Below are positions 26,901-29,978 of a stretch of DNA of 29,978 nucleotides, piece after piece. A program made the translations under genes and the position numbers. Position 1 is the first letter of the stretch; each line of letters opens with the position of its first letter. Source of the DNA: Priapulus caudatus (lineage: Eukaryota > Priapulida > Priapulimorpha > Priapulimorphida > Priapulidae); the NCBI RefSeq assembly GCF_000485595.1, contig NW_014577062.1, positions 1,531,585 to 1,561,562 of the forward strand, written 5' to 3'. Below the pieces are notes generated by a model. That model searched no databases, was not told the origin of the DNA, and saw only the letters and a program-made list of their open reading frames with translations.

Positions 26901-29608
26901 TATACACATATAATACTTGTTTTCCAGTTATTATATTTTTCTTTCTAGAAACAACAACTATCTATTTCCTCAGATGATCAGAGCAAGAAAAATCAATACT
27001 TATAAGGGGGAGCCGCTTACACTACCTGTTACGTGCTGCAGCTGTGTGCTGAACTACAGGCTGCCGAGAATAGAGAGTAGAAACGCTGTAGAGAAGCGGC
27101 ATGGTTCGATATCGGATATGCTATGGATTATATGAGAAATCATACCTTAGTGGTTCTCATGCGTGGTGTTTATAAATAGTACATGTGTATGGTAAATAGT
27201 AAATAGGACGTGTAGATAGGAATAAGATGAAGGAAAGGGCATTTTATGTGTCAGAGCATGCATAAGCATGATTTGCAGGCTGTGAAGATTTAATATCAGT
27301 ATCAGACAATAAGTACATCCAGGCAATATGTAGAGCTTGCATGATACCAGGGTGTTGGCCAGGAAAAAAATCAGGGAGACTCACCATCTGAGTGAAGCGA
27401 GGATGCTGTGGGCGTGAAGCGCCCTAGGTAGGAGGGCCTATGGGGCCTACCTTAAAATGGCGGAAATTTAGTCTGAAATGCCAAAAAGACAGGAATCTGA
27501 TACGATTTTATATTCTTATAAGCACTTTTTTCAGTTATACAAGGTGTATAATATATCAAATTGGGCCGCCCTTATGCCCTCTATCAAATTTCATCCGTCT
27601 CATCCAAAAATAGGCCGTCCAAAAGACGGGTAAACGGGTCTCTGGCCAACACACTGCATGATACCCTGATGCAACAAGCAGATGGCCCAGTGTCAAGTTA
27701 ATAATAAAAGGCAGTAAGGTTATTGAGTTTGCCAGACCTGTATCTGTGTTTGGTAGTGGGTGCACCAAGGAGAACTCCCTTACTGTTTATGAGTGATGTA
27801 ATTGTTATGGAAGGTATAGCTTAATCACGGATGAGGTACTCCAAGCAGTAGGAGTATAGTTACGAGTATGGTAGGTATCCTTGCTAGGTTAACTCGTGCT
27901 GGTTATTCGACTCGAAACATGGTGTCCAGTAAATGTAGAGGGCCCTGTAACTCCTGCAGTACCTAATAATCATGTTTCAACTTGACAGACTGTGAAGACA
28001 TAAAGCGCGACGGGCTCAGAGGCAAACAGTTTGGGGAGATGGTGCGCACGCTACGCGAGTATGTGAGACCTGAGGACATGCCAGAACCACGTGACCTGCT
28101 GCACATCTTCGGGCGGGTGCGTTGTGATGTGGCCGGGGCCGATTGTTACTCGTGATTATCGTTGTTTCACATATTTCCTCTCGAAACGATTTGTTTGAAC
28201 GCCTCAATGTCGATTCTAAGATGAGTGTCATGATTTATATCCTGGGCATGCTTCCAGCGTGATTGCGTTACGCACCGTGAAATCACGTGTTTTTATTGCT
28301 ATGTGCGTAGACTGATGCATTGTGCTTACGATGGGGGCCAGCTGCACGAGTTGAATAAATCGAGGGACCAAACATTTATGGTATCACTGGATGTGTTCAA
28401 TATTATGTTGCTTCAGCAGGGCAAAGGTAGATGGCAAACTTCGGCGAATAAAAAATGTAGTTTCGTTTTATTAGACGTTCTAGGACTCTAACAGTACAAA
28501 AGCCATTATCACACATCATCAATGCACAGCTAGACTATTCGGTGTGGTGCTGAAAAAGATTTCAGGGACTCCAAATTTTCCAAGATTCTTCACGACTATG
28601 TTTGATCTGGGATACTTAGCTGTTTTATTGCCTTTCTCTATTGATGCCCAATGCTTAAAGAAAGCCATCATGTTTTAGGTCACGTTCTGCTATGTATCTG
28701 TAGTGACTTTGGTATGAGCGACGCATCGTTTGTGTAGCATACGTTAATAATCACAATTTCTAGGCGCACTCAACTAGTTTGCACGAACGAATAAGTTACT
28801 GTACTAATTACGTGGTTTGGCCACATCTTTTTCATTCGCAGCACATGCGATTGTCTGTATAGATCGGACCTCCAGTGGAAAATTGCTGTTAAATGAGATA
28901 TATTGCTGTTACAGATTGTCATAAACTCGTTTACGCTAACAGACATGGAGCTTAACCCCATTGGAGTTGGTTTGTACCTAGGGTAAGTACAGATCCAGTT
29001 TCTAACCATGTGTGAGAAATTATCCCTATAAAATTCATAGTACCTCATAGTCATATAAATTCATTGCCTAGGATATTCAAGGAGATCAACTAAAATACTG
29101 ATTGATGCATAGTGTCATGGAAATGATTTGGCAATTTCAATTTTATATAAACAAGATTAGTAGATTTTTTGGATAAAATCATATTATACTATACCTAATG
29201 AACAGTAGCTATACTGTTTGATTACTACTTTTAAGTAATAATTTTTGTAATGTAGTTATGCATTCACTTGTGTCTCTCTCTGCTGGTGTTATACATGCAT
29301 GTCTGTGTAGAGTATGCATACTCTCTCTCCATGCCTGTATATGGTATGTGAACTATCTCACTGTTTTTGTCCAACATGTAGTTTTCTCTACTTGTGTTCC
29401 ATATTAACATTTCTCTTCATTCCTGTATATGGTATATCCGATACGTTTCTTCTGGGTAGAGTGTGTTTTCGGTATTGTGCATAGTTTGTAAACTTTCAGG
29501 CCATCAGTCATTGACCATTCTTGTCAGCCGAATATGGTAACAACGTTTATCGGCCCAGTTCTTCAGCAAAGGGCCATCAGTGATATTCCTGGAGGATCCT
29601 ACACACAT
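20817..29608 (+). CDS. SMYD3: SMYD3-like SET/MYND-domain lysine methyltransferase, 7 exons, 3' incomplete
   Basis: SMYD proteins methylate lysines of histones and other proteins using AdoMet. A MYND zinc finger is inserted in a split SET domain. Seven exons (20817-20926, 25229-25292, 25463-25573, 25839-25914, 27989-28116, 28915-28982, 29500-29608) join in consistent phase to 222 codons. The order is SET N-part (MRAGDLLITAEPYVYV), MYND finger, linker, then SET core (INSFTLTD, GVGLY, DHSCQPN). MYND ligands are all present: C-x2-C in exon 1, C-x2-C and C-x3-C in exon 2, H-x3-C in exon 3. GVGLY and the linker fit SMYD3 slightly better than SMYD1 or SMYD2. Human SMYD3 has 428 residues, so about half is here. 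The usual NHSC motif reads DHSC. The true N-terminus is uncertain. Confidence 0.9.
21139..21828. mobile_element. 690-bp long-inverted-repeat element with 9-bp target duplication
   Basis: The ends are TAGACCGAATAAT and its complement. The two arms, about 310-340 bp each, pair over almost the whole element, with high identity. GTGGGAGTG flanks it exactly on both sides (21130-21138 and 21829-21837). A 9-bp duplication and very long inverted repeats fit a Mutator-like (MULE) foldback, though other families cannot be excluded. The two open frames inside mirror each other and are not genes. Confidence 0.88.
21989..22310. mobile_element. 322-bp MITE carrying telomere-like repeats, 8-bp target duplication
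   Basis: The left end GGCGCAAATCCACTTTAGGC pairs with the right end (reverse complement GGTGCGAATCCACTTTAGGC). The pairing continues through ACCTTAGGTATCAC and several TGATGCACAGA-type subrepeats. GTTACTTT flanks both sides (21981-21988 and 22311-22318). Inside are about four CCCTAA units (22096-22121) and, inverted, about three TTAGGG units (22156-22173). Confidence 0.85.
22096..22173. repeat. Inverted pair of interstitial telomere repeats
   Basis: (CCCTAA)4 at 22096-22121 and (TTAGGG)3 at 22156-22173 face each other inside the MITE and form part of its hairpin. Confidence 0.85.
22521..23252. mobile_element. 732-bp non-autonomous element with TTAA target duplication
   Basis: The ends are GGATACTTTCAA on the left and the complement of GGATACTCTCAA on the right. 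TTAA lies outside each end (22517-22520 and 23253-23256). TTAA duplication is used by piggyBac and Kolobok elements, so either is possible. There is no transposase reading frame. Confidence 0.65.
23301..24278. mobile_element. Old, diverged foldback element of about 1 kb, split by a younger one
   Basis: The left arm around 23322-23412 (TAAATTGCATCCTAGTAATT ... GATGCTATTCTAGGGCCC ... AAGCTTCC) pairs imperfectly with the reverse complement of about 24183-24242 (TAAATTGAGCCCTAGGAATT ... GATGCTATACTAGGGGCC ... AGGCTTCC). TAACATTG occurs at 23293-23300 and again at 24279-24286 and could be its duplication, but the termini do not match well, so the ends are uncertain. The element at 23599-23965 sits near its centre. 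Confidence 0.5.
23599..23965. mobile_element. 367-bp MITE with 10-bp target duplication, nested
   Basis: The ends are GGCAGTGGATATTTAAC and the complement of GCAGTGGAGATTTAACC. The inverted repeat runs about 95 bp inward (TACGGCAG, TATCCACTTCCGCTATTT, GATTGGCTAGTATATTTATG). AATGTTTAAA is exactly repeated outside (23589-23598 and 23966-23975). The 9-10-bp duplication suggests a Mutator-like origin. Confidence 0.8.
24287..25228. other. Remaining intron 1 sequence
   Basis: AT-rich; no exon, RNA gene or defined repeat recognised before the acceptor CATTCAAG at 25228. Confidence 0.4.
25229..25292 (+). CDS. SMYD3: SMYD exon 2: core of the MYND zinc finger
   Basis: The acceptor is TTCAAG and the donor is CAG|GTGAAC. 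It begins with one base completing the Arg codon from exon 1, then FDRLSRCSCCKFVRYCSRSC and a final Gln. It supplies C-x2-C and Y-C-x3-C of the MYND finger, aligned with the R-C-S-Q-C and Y-C-S-A-K-C-Q region of human SMYD3. Confidence 0.9.
25463..25573 (+). CDS. SMYD3: SMYD exon 3: end of MYND finger and linker
   Basis: The acceptor is CTATTTCAG and the donor is CTGAAC|GTATGA; 37 complete codons. It begins DNDWTDHRLECKALQKVAPN and so provides the last MYND ligands H-x3-C. The linker TDSARLMARVIWKLN corresponds to P-D-S-V-R-L-L-G-R-V-x-F-K-L of SMYD3. Confidence 0.92.
25839..25914 (+). CDS. SMYD3: SMYD exon 4
   Basis: The acceptor is AACCACAG. The peptide RLEMTAEETHYACNIPLRGF is followed by NDLMT. 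I chose the donor ACGC|GTAGGT because it leaves one base that, with exon 5, makes a His codon and keeps the frame: NDLMT-H-CEDIKRDG. The alternative donor four bases later (TAG|GTGTTA) breaks the phase. Confidence 0.85.
26173..26395. mobile_element. 223-bp MITE with telomere-like core and about 9-bp target duplication
   Basis: The left end GCTCATAGGGTCTATGTCCC pairs with the right end (reverse complement GCTGAGAGGGTCTATGTCCC). Inner segments also pair (CAGGGTACT, ACGTACCCTGGTAACTATCT). GTGAATAGC (26164-26172) and GTGAATAGT (26396-26404) flank it, eight of nine bases equal. GGTTAGGGTTAGGG lies at 26265-26278. Confidence 0.8.
26405..27337. other. Intron 4 sequence without recognised feature
   Basis: Open frames of 70-115 codons occur but show no family similarity or splice context. 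Confidence 0.4.
27349..27654. mobile_element. 306-bp element with 11-bp flanking duplication
   Basis: It begins AGGGTGTTGGCCAGGA and ends TCTCTGGCCAACACAC, so GTGTTGGCCA forms a short inverted terminus. TGCATGATACC is exactly repeated outside (27338-27348 and 27655-27665). Eleven bases is long for most cut-and-paste families. No coding frame. Confidence 0.7.
27989..28116 (+). CDS. SMYD3: SMYD exon 5
   Basis: The acceptor is CAACTTGACAG and the donor is GGGCGG|GTGCGT. After two bases completing the His codon it reads CEDIKRDGLRGKQFGEMVRT, then LREYV and DLLHIFGR. This aligns with the helical linker of SMYD3 (K-L-T-E-D-x-K-E-G-L-R-x-L-V). Confidence 0.9.
28117..28914 (+). other. SMYD intron 5
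   Basis: Bounded by GTGCGT and TGTTACAG. No feature recognised inside. Confidence 0.7.
28915..28982 (+). CDS. SMYD3: SMYD exon 6: SET core, part 1
   Basis: The acceptor is GCTGTTACAG and the donor is CTAGG|GTAAGT. The peptide IVINSFTLTDMELNPIGVGL is followed by Y-L and a split Gly codon. It matches SMYD3 V-I-C-N-S-F-T and G-V-G-L-Y. Confidence 0.92.
28983..29499 (+). other. SMYD intron 6
   Basis: Bounded by GTAAGT and AACTTTCAG. No further feature seen. Confidence 0.75.
29500..29608 (+). CDS. SMYD3: SMYD exon 7: SET core, part 2 (AdoMet-binding motif)
   Basis: The acceptor is AACTTTCAG and the donor is ACACAT|GTACGT. It reads PSVIDHSCQPNMVTTFIGPV, then RAISDIPGGSYTH. This is the N-H-S-C-x-P-N region of SET domains, here D-H-S-C-Q-P-N. 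The next exon, with the Tyr-containing active-site segment, is beyond the window. Confidence 0.92.
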
Positions 29609-29743
29609 GTACGTAATCTGCTCTTGTAAAAGTTATTGCGGATAGAAGACAGAATATGTCTGTGTTCTATGCCCTTATTAATGTGAGTTCCATAAATAAA
29701 AATGATTCAAAGGTGTCAGTCATCTAATATATATTTGAGTTCG
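29609..29743. other. Start of SMYD intron 7
   Basis: Follows the GTACGT donor; no exon found up to the window end. Confidence 0.6.
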
Positions 29744-29936
29744 TATGTATGTATCTATGTATGTATGTATCTTCCCTATAGGCGGCCAAACCGCCCAAGC
29801 GATCTGGATGCAATTTTCACAGGGCCATCTCTTATACCCGGGGAGTGTTCGTAGCTGAAAAAAACCTGCCAAACCGTCAAACTCGCCGAAAAATCCGCGC
29901 AGCGCAGCACCCAGCGCAGCGGATACCCGCAGCTAG
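29744..29936 (+). mobile_element. Possible Helitron-like 3' end preceded by a GTAT microsatellite
   Basis: A (GTAT)n tract is followed by a GC-richer block ending in repeated CAGCGCAGC units and a small hairpin (GCGGATACCCGC). It then reads AGCTAG|T at 29931-29937. Hairpin then CTAG before T is the usual Helitron 3' signature. The 5' end was not identified. Confidence 0.35.
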
Positions 29937-29978
29937 TAGTTAATAATTAATTCAATTCTGGATGAAAGTATTGCATGT

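Larger units (their letters stand above)
25915..27988 (+). other. SMYD intron 4 (2.1 kb)
   Basis: Contains two short transposons (26173-26395 and 27349-27654). The open frame at 26917-27135 was considered as an exon but has no SMYD similarity, and exons 4 and 5 already join seamlessly without it. Confidence 0.8.

Noticed and set aside
26917-27135. Extra SMYD exon between exons 4 and 5
   Set aside because: No SMYD similarity. Exons 4 and 5 join in phase and complete a His codon that continues a conserved linker.

Overview
This is eukaryotic genomic DNA, most likely from a marine invertebrate animal. It has intron-split genes with GT/AG boundaries, CCCTAA-type interstitial telomere repeats, a Ty3/gypsy LTR remnant, an L1-like LINE fragment and many short palindromic DNA transposons. 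A lophotrochozoan such as a mollusc, annelid or brachiopod would fit, but no single feature proves the clade. There are no prokaryotic signatures. One run of 738 N bases (10502-11239) marks an assembly gap.

Layout, left to right. (1) 1-3.0 kb: three exons, plus strand, of an unidentified gene. Its peptides are basic and coiled-coil-like and faintly recall the JHY/C11orf63 type. The first visible exon is preceded by a 27-bp minisatellite and the second appears to contain a frameshift. (2) 2.5-7.1 kb: repeat-rich DNA. It holds a Harbinger-like MITE, a cluster of DR1 nuclear-receptor-like motifs, a 382-bp hAT-like MITE with 8-bp target duplication, the 3' end of a LINE on the minus strand, a 63-bp perfect-hairpin element with 8-bp target duplication, and a composite repeat with telomere-like and tRNA-like parts. 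(3) 7.26-9.12 kb: a purine-rich minisatellite with an internal inversion of strand bias. (4) 9.4-11.2 kb: a large foldback structure whose right arm runs into the N gap. (5) 12.1-19.3 kb: a long array of a 27-bp purine-rich satellite, apparently related to the 7-9 kb array. It is clean at its right edge but full of single-base indels elsewhere, which looks like poor consensus. (6) 19.47-20.23 kb: an internally deleted Ty3/gypsy copy with 5-bp target duplications. (7) 20.8 kb to the right edge: a SMYD3-like SET/MYND lysine methyltransferase gene, plus strand. Seven exons join in consistent phase; the gene continues beyond the window.

The SMYD gene is the best-supported gene. Its eight MYND zinc ligands are spread over exons 1-3, and the SET core follows in exons 6-7. 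Its 4.3-kb first intron is packed with at least five non-autonomous DNA transposons, most with recognisable target-site duplications. I see no new multi-gene system. The main interest is the density and variety of palindromic mobile elements, the telomere-repeat-bearing MITEs, the in-frame minisatellite at a splice acceptor, the Asn-to-Asp change in the SMYD AdoMet-binding motif, and the satellite arrays.
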